Counted from the first letter of the stretch, positions 34,860 through 44,575 are shown. The stretch: 64,000 nt of DNA from UBA7236 sp031372705 (GCA_031372705.1 JANMLV010000048.1:6663-70662), one strand, 5' to 3'. Program-made: numbers and translations. The notes: generated by a model from the sequence alone, not told the origin.

Positions 34860-36179
34860 ATGAAAAGTTTTGCCCCAATAAAATACTTCATGTTGCTTTT
34901 CCTCGGCTTTTGCTTCTGCACAAAAACAAATGCTCAACTGCAATGTGAAAATGATACTTCTTATTTGAGGTCGCTAATTGACTTGAAATACAGCACCTAT
35001 CTTGGTTATCAGGGCGGCCTTTATCCTGATGGCGAGAACATAATGCCTCCCGCACACTTTTCAGCGGGCATGAATATCAGCAGGCAGGTTGTTCCGTTAA
35101 ATGAATTTGGAGCACTCGATGTAGAAAATGGTAAAGCCGGATTTATTTGTCTCGGCGCATCAACTGCAGGCAACGCTTTTAACCATTTTAAATCAAAAGC
35201 CGAGGCGGATGAAGCAATTAACCCTTGTCTCAAATTTGCAAACTGTGCAGTAGGTGCTAAAGGTCTTGAAATTATGATTGATACCATTGTTAATAATTGG
35301 TATTGGGAAGATGAAATTATGCCCGATGTTATTGGAGCAGATTTAACAAGATATCAAGTGCAAATAGTTTGGCTAATGGTAACATCACGTATTGATACTG
35401 TTTTACTATGGCCATATCAGCCACGGTCTGTGGCCGAGAAGTACGAAGCGTTAATGCCCATTTTACTCGCCAAATTTCCAAATTTGAAACAGGTGTTTTT
35501 AAGCGGCTTTAATTACGGCGGTTATGCCGACCCTACAAAAGAGTTTTATGACATGATTTATGAACCCTCATCATATTGGAATAACTGGTCGGTAAAGTTT
35601 TTGATTGAAGACCAATTAGCCGGTGATCCGGGATTGATATATTCGGGACCTGACCGAAATTCGCCTTGGTTAGCTTGGGGCCCGCACCTTTGGGCAGATG
35701 GCATGCGACCTAACGTTGTAGATGGTTTGCGGTGGAATTGCGCCGTTGATTACAAGCCGGATGGTGGAGGATACCACATGTCGAATGAAGGCAAAGACAA
35801 AGAAGGAAAAATTATTTACGATTATTTCAAAAATTCGTTGATTGCAGCCGATTGGTTTAACTATGCACCTCGATGGACATCTTGCGACCCGGCCTTTAAA
35901 TTGGAGGATAATTTCATTCAATCTGAGCCGGAAGTTAAAATATTTCCTAATCCAGCAACTGACATTGTGTTTATTGAAGTAGCGGCACTTGATGCTCAAT
36001 ATGCTGATATTCAGGTATTTAACAGTATAGGTCAATTGGTTTTAGTGGAAAAAATTGCCGTTGAGCAAGGTTATTTGTTTACTGATTTAGCCTTGCAGCA
36101 GCAACCTGCCGGCATCTACAACGTAGTAATAACAACACTTAAGAAAAAATTAAGCACGAACCTCGTTTTAAATCGATAA
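34860..36179 (+). CDS. Secreted T9SS protein with SGNH-hydrolase-like motifs, paralogue 1
   Basis: A 439-residue protein with a signal peptide (to TKTNAQ) and a C-terminal T9SS type A sorting domain starting at 'VKIFPNPATD' and ending KKLSTNLVLNR. The catalytic part shares 'GGLYPDGEN' and 'GLxW' blocks with the next two genes. S101 in LGASTAG and D301/H306 in DGGGYHMSNEGK are placed like the Ser and Asp-x-x-His of SGNH/GDSL hydrolases, so a secreted esterase-like role is plausible but inferred. I chose the ATG at 34860 because the signal peptide begins there. First of three tandem paralogues. Confidence 0.8.
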   Translation: MKSFAPIKYFMLLFLGFCFCTKTNAQLQCENDTSYLRSLIDLKYSTYLGYQGGLYPDGENIMPPAHFSAGMNISRQVVPLNEFGALDVENGKAGFICLGASTAGNAFNHFKSKAEADEAINPCLKFANCAVGAKGLEIMIDTIVNNWYWEDEIMPDVIGADLTRYQVQIVWLMVTSRIDTVLLWPYQPRSVAEKYEALMPILLAKFPNLKQVFLSGFNYGGYADPTKEFYDMIYEPSSYWNNWSVKFLIEDQLAGDPGLIYSGPDRNSPWLAWGPHLWADGMRPNVVDGLRWNCAVDYKPDGGGYHMSNEGKDKEGKIIYDYFKNSLIAADWFNYAPRWTSCDPAFKLEDNFIQSEPEVKIFPNPATDIVFIEVAALDAQYADIQVFNSIGQLVLVEKIAVEQGYLFTDLALQQQPAGIYNVVITTLKKKLSTNLVLNR

Positions 36180-36224
36180 GTTATTTTAACTTACATGCAA
36201 CTATGTTTGCGGCAAATAATTCTT

Positions 36225-36232
36225 TATCTTTG
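36225..36232 (+). promoter_or_regulatory. -7 box TATCTTTG before paralogue 2
   Basis: Exact match, 33 bases before the ATG at 36266. A second TAnnTTTG-like octamer, TATGTTTG, lies at 36202-36209. Confidence 0.5.
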
Positions 36233-36265
36233 ACATCTAATTTATTAAACTTATAATTTAAATCC

Positions 36266-37591
36266 ATGAGGAAATTATTATTTACATGCACACTTATTGC
36301 TTCAATTTTTATTGGAAGCAATGCAAAAGCTCAGCTAAACTGCGCGAATGATTCAACAGGGCTTATTCCAATTACCGACTTAGGTGCGGCATTTTATGAG
36401 GGAACTTGGCAAGGCGGACTTTACCAAGGTGGAAGTAATGTTCCTCCAACGGGACATTTAAATAAGGGAATCAATATTGTTAAAAAATTAAAGCCTTTAG
36501 ATACCTTAGGTAACGTAAATTATGCAACCGGTAAAATAGTATTAGCCGGATTCGGTGCATCAACCGTGGGTGGTCCGTTTAATCACATGATTCAAATCAT
36601 GAAAGATTCTACTGACCAAAATCCTTGTATGAAAGCAGTAAACGCGGCGAATGGCTCCGACGGTGTTACAGCAATGTACATCGGCAATGATACATATTGG
36701 GATTACGTAAGAGATTTTAAATTAGCTGAAAAAGATATTACGCCAATACAACTTCAGGTGGGTTGGTTAATGCATAGTTCACGTACTGACTCAAATGGTT
36801 ATGATGTTACAAGTTATGCCGATTCATTGGTAAAAAGATTTACCGTTGCATTAAATGCATTGCTCTATTATTATCCTAATCTTAAAGTTGTTTTTGTTAG
36901 TGGTTTCCCTTATGGTGGATATGCTGATCCAATGAAAGCATTATATCACGTAATTAGCGAACCATCCAGCTATCACCACAACTTTGCAATGAAAGAATTA
37001 ATTCGTCGACAAATATCAGGTGATGTAACATTAAAATATAGAGAACCGGGTAAAAAAGTTCCTTATATCGTTTGGGGACCACCACTTTGGGCTGATGGTA
37101 AAAACCCACGTACTTATGATGGTTTAACTTGGAATTGTGAAGCAGAATTTGCAATTGATGGCGGTGGTTATCACTTAACTAACGAAGGAAAAGACAAATT
37201 AGCTAAAATACTATTGAATTTCTTTAGAACAGATACACTCAGCGAAGGTTGGTTTATGGATGGTCCTAAATGGGCATCATGCGCTGATGGCAGATTACCT
37301 GATGGTAGTGTTATATTACCTGATGAAACTATTATAACAAAAGAAGAAATAAGCATTTTCCCTAACCCTTCAACCGGACAATATTATGTTGATTTTGATG
37401 AAGTATTAACTGCGCCAATTCATATTAAGGTAGTGAATCAGTTAGGTGAAGTTATTCTTACAGAGGCTTATGGTTCGTCGCAACCGTTCTCGTTTTATCA
37501 ATTTAATCTGTCAGGAAAACCCGCGGGGATTTATTATTTTGAAGTAAGAATAGGAGATAAATCATTTACGCAACCAATAATTTTAAACTAA
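36266..37591 (+). CDS. Secreted T9SS protein with SGNH-hydrolase-like motifs, paralogue 2
   Basis: A 441-residue protein with a signal peptide (MRKLLFTCTLIASIFIGSNAKAQ), the same core as paralogue 1, and a T9SS type A sorting domain from 'ISIFPNPSTG'. S99 in FGASTVG and D298/H303 in DGGGYHLTNEGKDK align with the presumed catalytic residues of paralogue 1. It has its own candidate promoter, and paralogue 3 follows after six bases, so these two are likely co-transcribed. Confidence 0.8.
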   Translation: MRKLLFTCTLIASIFIGSNAKAQLNCANDSTGLIPITDLGAAFYEGTWQGGLYQGGSNVPPTGHLNKGINIVKKLKPLDTLGNVNYATGKIVLAGFGASTVGGPFNHMIQIMKDSTDQNPCMKAVNAANGSDGVTAMYIGNDTYWDYVRDFKLAEKDITPIQLQVGWLMHSSRTDSNGYDVTSYADSLVKRFTVALNALLYYYPNLKVVFVSGFPYGGYADPMKALYHVISEPSSYHHNFAMKELIRRQISGDVTLKYREPGKKVPYIVWGPPLWADGKNPRTYDGLTWNCEAEFAIDGGGYHLTNEGKDKLAKILLNFFRTDTLSEGWFMDGPKWASCADGRLPDGSVILPDETIITKEEISIFPNPSTGQYYVDFDEVLTAPIHIKVVNQLGEVILTEAYGSSQPFSFYQFNLSGKPAGIYYFEVRIGDKSFTQPIILN

Positions 37592-37597
37592 ATAATT

Positions 37598-38938
37598 ATG
37601 GCAGGTTTTAAACCTGTTTTAGTATTCAAATTTATTAAAAGGATAAGCGTATTGTCGCTTATCCTTTTTCATTTTACAGCTGATGCTCAAATCAATTGTG
37701 AAAACGACTCCTCATTGTTGATTCCTATTGTAGATTTACAAACTGATTTTTATGCAGGATTTCAAGGAGGATTATATCCCGGTGGATTAAATACGATGTC
37801 AATAGCGCATGCCGATTCAGGCATTGCAATTGCTTCAGCAATTATGCCAATTAATTTTGATGGCGATGAAGATACCCTTTATGGAAAAGTGGTGATGCTT
37901 GGCCTTGGTAATACTTCTGCCGGCAAATCATTTAATAAATTTATTGGTGGATATTACGACGAAGGTTATACGGATTCCTGTTTTAGAATTGTAAACGGTT
38001 GCATCGAAACGTATAGTTTAAATGATATGATTGCACTTAATGCTGACGATGTTTACTGGAAAGATGTTAATGATTTTTTGCAAACTGAAAATCTCAAAAA
38101 GAAACAAGTGCGTATTGTTTGGCTGCAAGCAGTTGCTTTTGAAGATAGTTTATTAACGCCGGCAGCTTATGTTGATTCACTCAAAAATACTTATGTCGCT
38201 ATAATCAGAGAATTGAAAAGTCAGTTTATCAATTTAAAACAAATTTATATCTCCGGATTACATTATGGCGGTTATACCGATTCTGCTGCTTTAAATTTTA
38301 ATGCATTCGCCGAGCCTGCACCATATTTTAACGATTTTGCAATTAAAGCCGTAATTGAAGCACAAATAAATGGCGACACATTATTAAGTTATAGCGGCGC
38401 AGATGCGGATGCAGCATGGGTTGCATGGGGGCCAAATTTTTGGGCCGATGGTCGCAATCTTAGAACCTACGATAATTTGCGATGGCTTTGTCCGGGCGAT
38501 TTTGATACCGATGAAAATGGTTTTTTTTTAGCAGGAACAGGTCAACAAAAAGTAGCTGACAGATTATTATCTTTTTTTATTACTGAACCAACTACTACTC
38601 CTTGGATTTTTGGCTTGCCATACCAATGTTTTACCGAAATTGACGATGTTGTTGTTGATGATGATTCAATATTTATTCCCGAAGATGAAGTTGTTTGGAT
38701 TACACAAAACCCTGTTCGCGGTGTTGTTAAATTTATTATTAATTTAGAAACAGACGAAAAGGCTGATGTATTTGTATTTGATGCTTTAGGCCAAGCTATT
38801 GTTGACGGCGCATTTTATAAAATAGAACCAGGTAAAACTTTTTCAATAAAAATGACTGAAAGTGCAAGAGGTATTTATATACTTTCTGTTTTAGTAGAAG
38901 GTCGCGTTTACAACAAATTATTCTATCTCGATAACTAA
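37598..38938 (+). CDS. Secreted T9SS protein, paralogue 3 with lost SGNH-like histidine
   Basis: A 446-residue protein of the same family (INCENDSS, GGLYPGGLN, 'ISGLHYGGYTDS', 'WVAWGPNFWADGRN'), with signal peptide and sorting domain from 'VVWITQNPVRG'. At the place of the GASTxG block it reads GLGNTSAG, and at the Asp-His block DENGFFLAGTG, with F310 where the others have His. If the SGNH reading is right, this copy is catalytically dead. A T9 run (38521-38529) lies inside this block but the frame continues correctly. Confidence 0.78.
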   Translation: MAGFKPVLVFKFIKRISVLSLILFHFTADAQINCENDSSLLIPIVDLQTDFYAGFQGGLYPGGLNTMSIAHADSGIAIASAIMPINFDGDEDTLYGKVVMLGLGNTSAGKSFNKFIGGYYDEGYTDSCFRIVNGCIETYSLNDMIALNADDVYWKDVNDFLQTENLKKKQVRIVWLQAVAFEDSLLTPAAYVDSLKNTYVAIIRELKSQFINLKQIYISGLHYGGYTDSAALNFNAFAEPAPYFNDFAIKAVIEAQINGDTLLSYSGADADAAWVAWGPNFWADGRNLRTYDNLRWLCPGDFDTDENGFFLAGTGQQKVADRLLSFFITEPTTTPWIFGLPYQCFTEIDDVVVDDDSIFIPEDEVVWITQNPVRGVVKFIINLETDEKADVFVFDALGQAIVDGAFYKIEPGKTFSIKMTESARGIYILSVLVEGRVYNKLFYLDN

Positions 38939-38962
38939 ATGCAAAATAACTAGGTAAAGCAT

Positions 38963-40003
38963 TTATTGCTTAAAGCTTTCCCACCCTTGTGCTTTTAGTT
39001 TAAATAAATTGTCGTTTTTAGTTTTAAGAAAAGTGCCACTTGATTGAGGTGTAATTTTTCCAATAATAGAAATCCCTTCTATTGCTAAAATAGCTTCTGT
39101 ATGTTTAGGGTTTATGGTAAACAACAATTCATAATCTTCACCGCCGTTTAATGCGCAAACTGTTGGGTCAAGATTAAATTTTATTGCCTGGTCGTATGAT
39201 TCTTGATTGATTGGAATTTCATTTTCATAAATAATGGCACCACACTCACTATGCTTACAAATATGCATTATTTCCGACGATAATCCATCGGAAATATCAA
39301 TCATAGATGTAGGCACAATGTTATTTAATTTTAGTGCTTCAATAACATCTTTTCTAGCCTCAGGTTTCAAAAAGCGACCAATAATATGTTTTTTATTTTC
39401 GAGGTCAGGTTGTATTTCCGGATTTTCAAGATATATTTTTTTCTCGCGTTCTAATAACTGGAGACCTAAAAATGCACCACCTAAATCGCCACTCACACAA
39501 ATTAAATCTTCATCTTGCGCACCCGAACGGTAAACTAAATCTGATTCAACACCTTCTCCTATTGCCGTAACAGAAATTATTAATCCTTTAAGGCTCGATG
39601 TAGTATCGCCTCCAATTAAATCGACACCATAATATTCACATGCATGATAAATGCCATCGTATAACTCTTCCATTGCCTCTACCGAAAACCTGTTTGAAAT
39701 GGCAAGTGAAACAGTTACTTGTTTTGGCGTGGCATTCATTGCATAAATATCACTCACATTTACAGCTATACATTTGTAGCCTAAATGCTGCAAAGGTGTA
39801 TACATCATGTCGAAATGGATGCCTTCTACAAGCATATCGGTAGTAACTACCGTGAGCATATTGGCATTGTCTATTACCGCTGCATCATCCCCAATTCCCC
39901 TTAAAGAGGACGCATTTTTCAGTTCGAAATTTTTTGTCAAATGGTCAATTAACTTAAATTCCCCAAATGTTGCTATCTCAGTTCTATCTACTTGCTCGCT
40001 CAT
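38963..40003 (-). CDS. thiL: Thiamine-monophosphate kinase
   Basis: Phosphorylates thiamine monophosphate to the active diphosphate with ATP. A 346-residue PurM-like enzyme. 'GEFKLIDHL' (N-terminal), 'GIGDDAAVID', 'TTDMLVEGIHFD', 'IGGDTTS' and 'DISDGLSSE' are the ThiL ligand-binding motifs, and 'LNGGEDYELLFT' is near the C-terminus. No other thiamine gene is near. It is convergent with the SGNH-like genes. Confidence 0.95.
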   Translation of the reverse strand: MSEQVDRTEIATFGEFKLIDHLTKNFELKNASSLRGIGDDAAVIDNANMLTVVTTDMLVEGIHFDMMYTPLQHLGYKCIAVNVSDIYAMNATPKQVTVSLAISNRFSVEAMEELYDGIYHACEYYGVDLIGGDTTSSLKGLIISVTAIGEGVESDLVYRSGAQDEDLICVSGDLGGAFLGLQLLEREKKIYLENPEIQPDLENKKHIIGRFLKPEARKDVIEALKLNNIVPTSMIDISDGLSSEIMHICKHSECGAIIYENEIPINQESYDQAIKFNLDPTVCALNGGEDYELLFTINPKHTEAILAIEGISIIGKITPQSSGTFLKTKNDNLFKLKAQGWESFKQ

Positions 40004-40117
40004 AATATTTCAACCTTTAGTCTGTTTTTATGCAAAATTGCACAAAGATTTATCAATATTTGTCAACGGTTACTATCTTAGTGACAATAATTGAGTCTAA
40101 ACCTAAAAATTAGCACT

Positions 40118-41773
40118 ATGGCTATTGAAAGAACGATAAACAGTCCCCTGGCAACATTTTATAAATGGGAAAAATTGCAAAGCGACAGGCTATACCTTCG
40201 CCAACCAATTAATGGCGAATGGCAAACTTATACCTGGGGTCAATGTGGCGATCAGGTGCGCAGGATGGCTGCCTATCTTAAATCGCTCAATTATGAACCT
40301 GGCAGCAGAATAGCTATTTTATCGAAAAACTGTGTCCACTGGATGCTTAGCGACCTCGCAGTCTGGATGGCAGGTTATGTGTCTGTGCCAATGTATCCAA
40401 ATATGTCGCCGGCAACTGTTCGACAAATTTTAGACCATAGTGAAAGCAAAATGGTGTTTGTAGGTAAGCTGGATGATTGGGCTTATTTGAAACCCGGAAT
40501 TCCCGAAAATTTACCATGTGTAGCATATCCGTTTTATGGCATTACCGAATACACTAATTGGGACGATATTGTTAAAAATACACAACCAATTACCGAGAAT
40601 CTCGATTATGCAATGGAGAATTTATGCACCATTATGTACACCAGCGGCACCACCGGCGTGCCAAAAGGAGTAATGCATACTTTTTACAATTTTGCATTCG
40701 CAGCTGAGTATGCATTTCCGGAATTAAAGGTTGATAATACAGCAGTGTTTTTTTCCTATTTACCAATGTGCCATATTGCGGAGCGATTATTAATTGAGAT
40801 GGGCAGTTTATACACAGGAGGTCAAGTTTCGTTTGCTGAAAGTTTAGATACATTCCCTAAAAATTTACAGGATACCTCGCCAACATTATTTTTGGCAGTT
40901 CCACGTATATGGACAAAATTCCAGGAGAAAATTCTGGAGAAAATGCCGCAGCAAAAATTAGATATGCTGCTGAAGATTCCAATCATTAAAAATATTGTGC
41001 GTAAGAAAATTAAAAAAGCTTTAGGCCTTTCAAAGGCAAGTCAATGCTTTTCGGGCGCAGCGCCAATTTCACCCGATACCATCAATTGGTTCTGGAAACT
41101 GGATATTAAAATTCAGCAAGCTTATGCCATGACAGAAGATTGTTGTTACAGCCATACTAATTATACCGATCGCAATAAAATTGGCACTGTTGGATTGCGT
41201 TTTCCGCATGTAGATATTAAAATTAGTGAGCAAGGCGAAATATTAATTAAGCACCCTGCCATGATGAAAGGGTACTATAAAGAAGAAGGTCTCACTAAAG
41301 AAGTATTTAACGAAGAGGGATATTTTAAAACCGGCGATAAGGGAACTGTTGATAGCGAAGGATATTTAAAAATTACCGGACGTGTTAAAGAATTATTTAA
41401 AACTAGTAAAGGCAAATACGTTGCGCCAATGCCAATTGAAATGAAATTGGCGGGCAATACTGATATTGGACAATCGTTGGTTATTGGATATGCTTTACCG
41501 CAACCAATGGCATTAGTTACGTTATCGGAAAATGGTAAGAAAAAATCCAATTCAGAAATTAATGCAAGTTTATTAAGCACACTTAAATCACTAAATGAAA
41601 CACTCGATTCGTTTGAGAAAATTGAAAAAATAATCGTGATGAAAGATGAATGGACAATCTTGAATGATTTACTTACGCCATCTATGAAGATAAAACGCAA
41701 TGAAGTAGAAAAATTATTTCAAGACCATTATGAAAAATGGTTTGATTTAAAGGATATAATTATTTGGGAATAA
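40118..41773 (+). CDS. AMP-dependent long-chain acyl-CoA synthetase-like ligase
   Basis: Activates a carboxylic acid as acyl-AMP, then usually transfers it to CoA. A 551-residue ANL-superfamily enzyme: P-loop 'YTSGTTGVPKGVMHT', 'YAMTEDCC' (A5 region), 'KTGDKGTVDSEGYLKITGR' (A7-A8) and 'KTSKGKYVAPMPIE'. The C-terminal segment is like FadD15/long-chain types. The substrate is inferred. I chose the ATG at 40118 rather than a TTG nine codons upstream; 'MAIERTINSPL' is a natural start. Confidence 0.9.
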   Translation: MAIERTINSPLATFYKWEKLQSDRLYLRQPINGEWQTYTWGQCGDQVRRMAAYLKSLNYEPGSRIAILSKNCVHWMLSDLAVWMAGYVSVPMYPNMSPATVRQILDHSESKMVFVGKLDDWAYLKPGIPENLPCVAYPFYGITEYTNWDDIVKNTQPITENLDYAMENLCTIMYTSGTTGVPKGVMHTFYNFAFAAEYAFPELKVDNTAVFFSYLPMCHIAERLLIEMGSLYTGGQVSFAESLDTFPKNLQDTSPTLFLAVPRIWTKFQEKILEKMPQQKLDMLLKIPIIKNIVRKKIKKALGLSKASQCFSGAAPISPDTINWFWKLDIKIQQAYAMTEDCCYSHTNYTDRNKIGTVGLRFPHVDIKISEQGEILIKHPAMMKGYYKEEGLTKEVFNEEGYFKTGDKGTVDSEGYLKITGRVKELFKTSKGKYVAPMPIEMKLAGNTDIGQSLVIGYALPQPMALVTLSENGKKKSNSEINASLLSTLKSLNETLDSFEKIEKIIVMKDEWTILNDLLTPSMKIKRNEVEKLFQDHYEKWFDLKDIIIWE

Positions 41774-41922
41774 ACTAGAGCCTGGATTTAGGATTGCTTT
41801 TTTGAGCGGTTCTGATGAACATGTGGTTATGGCTAAAAGTGTAAATACAACTCGCTTTCAGTTCGATATTTAGTTAACTATTCTAAATAAAAATTCGCAT
41901 CAGGTTAATTTTTAAGGAATAT

Positions 41923-41980
41923 TGTTAATCTATCTTAACATTAACATTTCTTAGCAAAAACCGAAGCTACATTAGCTTCG
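41923..41980 (+). promoter_or_regulatory. Inverted repeats upstream of the M61 peptidase gene
   Basis: TGTTAAT (41923-41929) and ATTAACA (41940-41946) form a pair with a 10-base spacer. CGAAGCTA-CAT-TAGCTTCG (41962-41980) is a perfect 8-bp stem ending 17 bases before the ATG, with no T-run, so it is more likely a leader hairpin or operator than a terminator. Confidence 0.45.
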
Positions 41981-41997
41981 AAATTAAAATTACAGCT

Positions 41998-43845
41998 ATG
42001 CGCAATTACCTTTTTGCACTTTTGTCGGTTATAGGATTAACTGCCTTCGCCACTGAGCCGGAATCTGCTGTTTATACAGCAACAATTGATTTAACAGTAG
42101 TAACAAACGACCGCGTGAAGGTTACTGTTGAGGTTCCAAAGGTTATCCAAAAATCTATTGTGTATTGCATTCCAAAAATTGTTCCCGGAACATATCATAT
42201 TTATGATTTTGGAAGATTTGTAATTGATTTCAAAGCTTACGATACCAAAGGCGAACCATTAAATTTTGAGATGATTGATGTAAATCAATTTAAAATTGCA
42301 AATGCAACAACACTAAATAAAATTGAGTATTGGGTTGATGATACTTATGATATGACGCAAGACAACCCGATTTTTGAACCTGCCGGAACGAATATAGCAA
42401 GCGATAATTATTTAATTAACACCTTTGGCTTTGTAGGGTATTTAGAGGGCATGAAAGAAAATGATTACGAACTGGTAATTAAAAAGCCGGAAGGCTTTTA
42501 TGGTGCTACGCCTTTGAGAGCAAATTTTACGGCATCGGGACTTGATAAATTTTATTTAAATAATTACGATCATCTTGCTGATTCACCAATTATGTATGGC
42601 ATTGCTGATACTGCTTCCATGATGGTAGGTAATGCCGAGGTATTAATTGGAATTTATTCGCCAAACAAAATAATTACCGCGAAACAAATTATGGATAATG
42701 TAAGTGAAATACTTACTGCACAAGGCAAATATTTGGGTGGGAAATTACCTGTAGATAAATATGCCTTTTTATTATATTTTACCGATACAACAGGTGTAAG
42801 CGGAAGTATGGGTGCATTGGAGCATAAAAATTCCAGCGTTTATTTTTTACCGGAAATGCCTATTGCTGATATAGCCTCTACATTGCGTGACGTGTGCGCA
42901 CATGAATTTTTTCACGTGGTTACTCCGCTTGCCATCCATAGTAATGAAATTGGCGATTTCAATTTTATTGAACCGAAAATGAGCAAGCATTTATGGCTGT
43001 ATGAAGGGCAAACCGAATATGCGGCGCATCATGCGCAAGTTAAGGCAGGTTTAATTTCGGAGGAAGAATTTATAATGCGGATGCAAGATAAAATTGATGT
43101 ATCTACAAATTATTTTAATGATACATTGCCATTTACCATAATGAGCTTAAATTGCCTTGATTTACACCAACAGGAATATGGTAATGTATATCAGAAAGGT
43201 GCATTAATTAATATGTGTTTAGATATAGAATTGCGCAGTTTAAGTAATGGCAAATATGGTACACAAGAATTAATGCGCGATTTGGGTAAGGAGTTTGGCG
43301 CTAACAAAGCTTTTGACGATGATGTATTGTTCGATAAGATTACTGCAATGACCTATCCTGAAATAGGCACTTTTTTTGCAAATTATGTAGAAGGTGCTAA
43401 AGCAATTCCCTATGAAATTTATTTGAACAAAGCCGGTATTAAACTTTCTGAACCGGAAATGATGAAAAAAATTACAATGGGTAATATTTCGTTAAATTAT
43501 GATGTTACTCCGGAAGAGAGTAAAATTATAGTGGGTGACTTGGAAGGAAGTAATGCCTTTGCCAAGCAAATGGGATATCAAGTTGGAGATAAGTTATTAA
43601 GTTTGAATGGAAAATCGTTAACTGCAGGCGGTGCTAATAATGTAATAAGCGAATGGCAAGCCGCTGCAAAGCCCGGCGATAAAGTTGTAATGATAGCTGA
43701 ACGAAAATTGCCAAATGGAAAAATTAAAAAAGTAAAACTAAAAGGCAATGCAATGGAAATAGAAGTGCCTAAGCCACAGGTTTTAATTATTGATGAAAAT
43801 GCAAGCCAGGCACAATTGAAATTGCGTAAAGCGTGGCTGAAATAA
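41998..43845 (+). CDS. M61 family metallopeptidase with PDZ domain
   Basis: A zinc aminopeptidase of the glycyl-aminopeptidase (M61) family, exported by a signal peptide (MRNYLFALLSVIGLTAFA). A 615-residue protein with the usual order: N-terminal beta domain, catalytic helix 'AHEFFHVVTP' (H302, E303, H306), third ligand E336 in HLWLYEGQTEY, and a C-terminal PDZ domain around 'MGYQVGDKLLSLNGKSLTAGG'. It probably acts in the periplasm. It is monocistronic, with the inverted repeats described upstream. Confidence 0.93.
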   Translation: MRNYLFALLSVIGLTAFATEPESAVYTATIDLTVVTNDRVKVTVEVPKVIQKSIVYCIPKIVPGTYHIYDFGRFVIDFKAYDTKGEPLNFEMIDVNQFKIANATTLNKIEYWVDDTYDMTQDNPIFEPAGTNIASDNYLINTFGFVGYLEGMKENDYELVIKKPEGFYGATPLRANFTASGLDKFYLNNYDHLADSPIMYGIADTASMMVGNAEVLIGIYSPNKIITAKQIMDNVSEILTAQGKYLGGKLPVDKYAFLLYFTDTTGVSGSMGALEHKNSSVYFLPEMPIADIASTLRDVCAHEFFHVVTPLAIHSNEIGDFNFIEPKMSKHLWLYEGQTEYAAHHAQVKAGLISEEEFIMRMQDKIDVSTNYFNDTLPFTIMSLNCLDLHQQEYGNVYQKGALINMCLDIELRSLSNGKYGTQELMRDLGKEFGANKAFDDDVLFDKITAMTYPEIGTFFANYVEGAKAIPYEIYLNKAGIKLSEPEMMKKITMGNISLNYDVTPEESKIIVGDLEGSNAFAKQMGYQVGDKLLSLNGKSLTAGGANNVISEWQAAAKPGDKVVMIAERKLPNGKIKKVKLKGNAMEIEVPKPQVLIIDENASQAQLKLRKAWLK

Positions 43846-43852
43846 TTAATCC

Positions 43853-44257
43853 TTATAGTGGTTTATCCATACACAATTCCACTAATACACCATTAGTGGT
43901 TTTTGGATGTAAGAAGCAAATTAATTTATTATCTGCTCCGGGCAATGGTTCACTATTTAATAGTTGAAATCCTGCTGACTCAAGGCGATGCATTTCTGCA
44001 AGTATATCATCAACGGCATAAGCAATATGATGCACGCCTTCGCCACGCTTTTCAATAAATTTTGCTATGGCAGAATCTGCTCGTGTCGATTCTAATAATT
44101 CTATTTTGGTATCACCCATCATAAAAAATGATGTTTTAACACCTTCTCTTTCTACACCTTCAATTTTGTAGTGTTCCTTGCCGAATAATTTCGAAAACAA
44201 TTCATTGCTCGCATCTAAATCTTTAACGGCAATGCCAATATGTTCAATTTTTTTCAT
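43853..44257 (-). CDS. mce: Methylmalonyl-CoA epimerase
   Basis: Interconverts (2R)- and (2S)-methylmalonyl-CoA between propionyl-CoA carboxylase and the mutase. A 134-residue vicinal-oxygen-chelate protein. 'MKKIEHIGIAVKDLDA' (first metal His), 'GVHHIAYAVDDI' (His pair) and 'NGVLVELCM' with the C-terminal Glu ligand match the family. It is convergent with the M61 gene and divergent from iscS. It works with the mutase that MeaB (29172) serves. Confidence 0.94.
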   Translation of the reverse strand: MKKIEHIGIAVKDLDASNELFSKLFGKEHYKIEGVEREGVKTSFFMMGDTKIELLESTRADSAIAKFIEKRGEGVHHIAYAVDDILAEMHRLESAGFQLLNSEPLPGADNKLICFLHPKTTNGVLVELCMDKPL

Positions 44258-44273
44258 AGCTCATCAGTTTCTA

Positions 44274-44281
44274 CAAACTTA
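44274..44281 (-). promoter_or_regulatory. -7 box TAAGTTTG for mce
   Basis: An exact TAnnTTTG on the minus strand. A -33-type TTG lies at 44305-44303, 21 bases upstream of the box. The leader would be about 12 nt. Confidence 0.5.
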
Positions 44282-44567
44282 ATTAATATTTGTGCAGATA
44301 ATCAAATTATACAAGGGAGATATTTATCACCAATCCATCAAATTCCTTTCGTAAATTACATTTGTCGCCGAAACCTCGATTTTGTTTGATTCATTAACAA
44401 TTAGCCCAGAACTTAACATCCCCCCTCGAAAAATTATTACCTTCAATCATGCTACATTTCAGAAAGTTGAGCGAGCTGCCAAATGTAGCCCGATGCCTTT
44501 ATGTGGCTCATTTTGGTCATAAAGCCCAAATAAGCGGTTTTTTCTTCTCAAATCAGAACTTTTCTTA
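44282..44567. other. Spacer between mce and iscS
   Basis: A mostly AT-rich non-coding stretch within the 347-base mce-iscS gap. It holds a second plus-strand -7-like octamer, TACATTTG, at 44357-44364, a possible upstream iscS promoter. I see no IscR-type gene or RNA gene. Confidence 0.3.
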
Positions 44568-44575
44568 TACCTTTG
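44568..44575 (+). promoter_or_regulatory. -7 box TACCTTTG for iscS
   Basis: Exact TAnnTTTG match, 29 bases before the iscS ATG; no clear -33 element. Confidence 0.45.

Noticed and set aside
38521..38529. A T9 run inside SGNH-like paralogue 3 as a possible frameshift site.
   Set aside because: The frame before and after the run is consistent with the paralogues, so no shift is needed.
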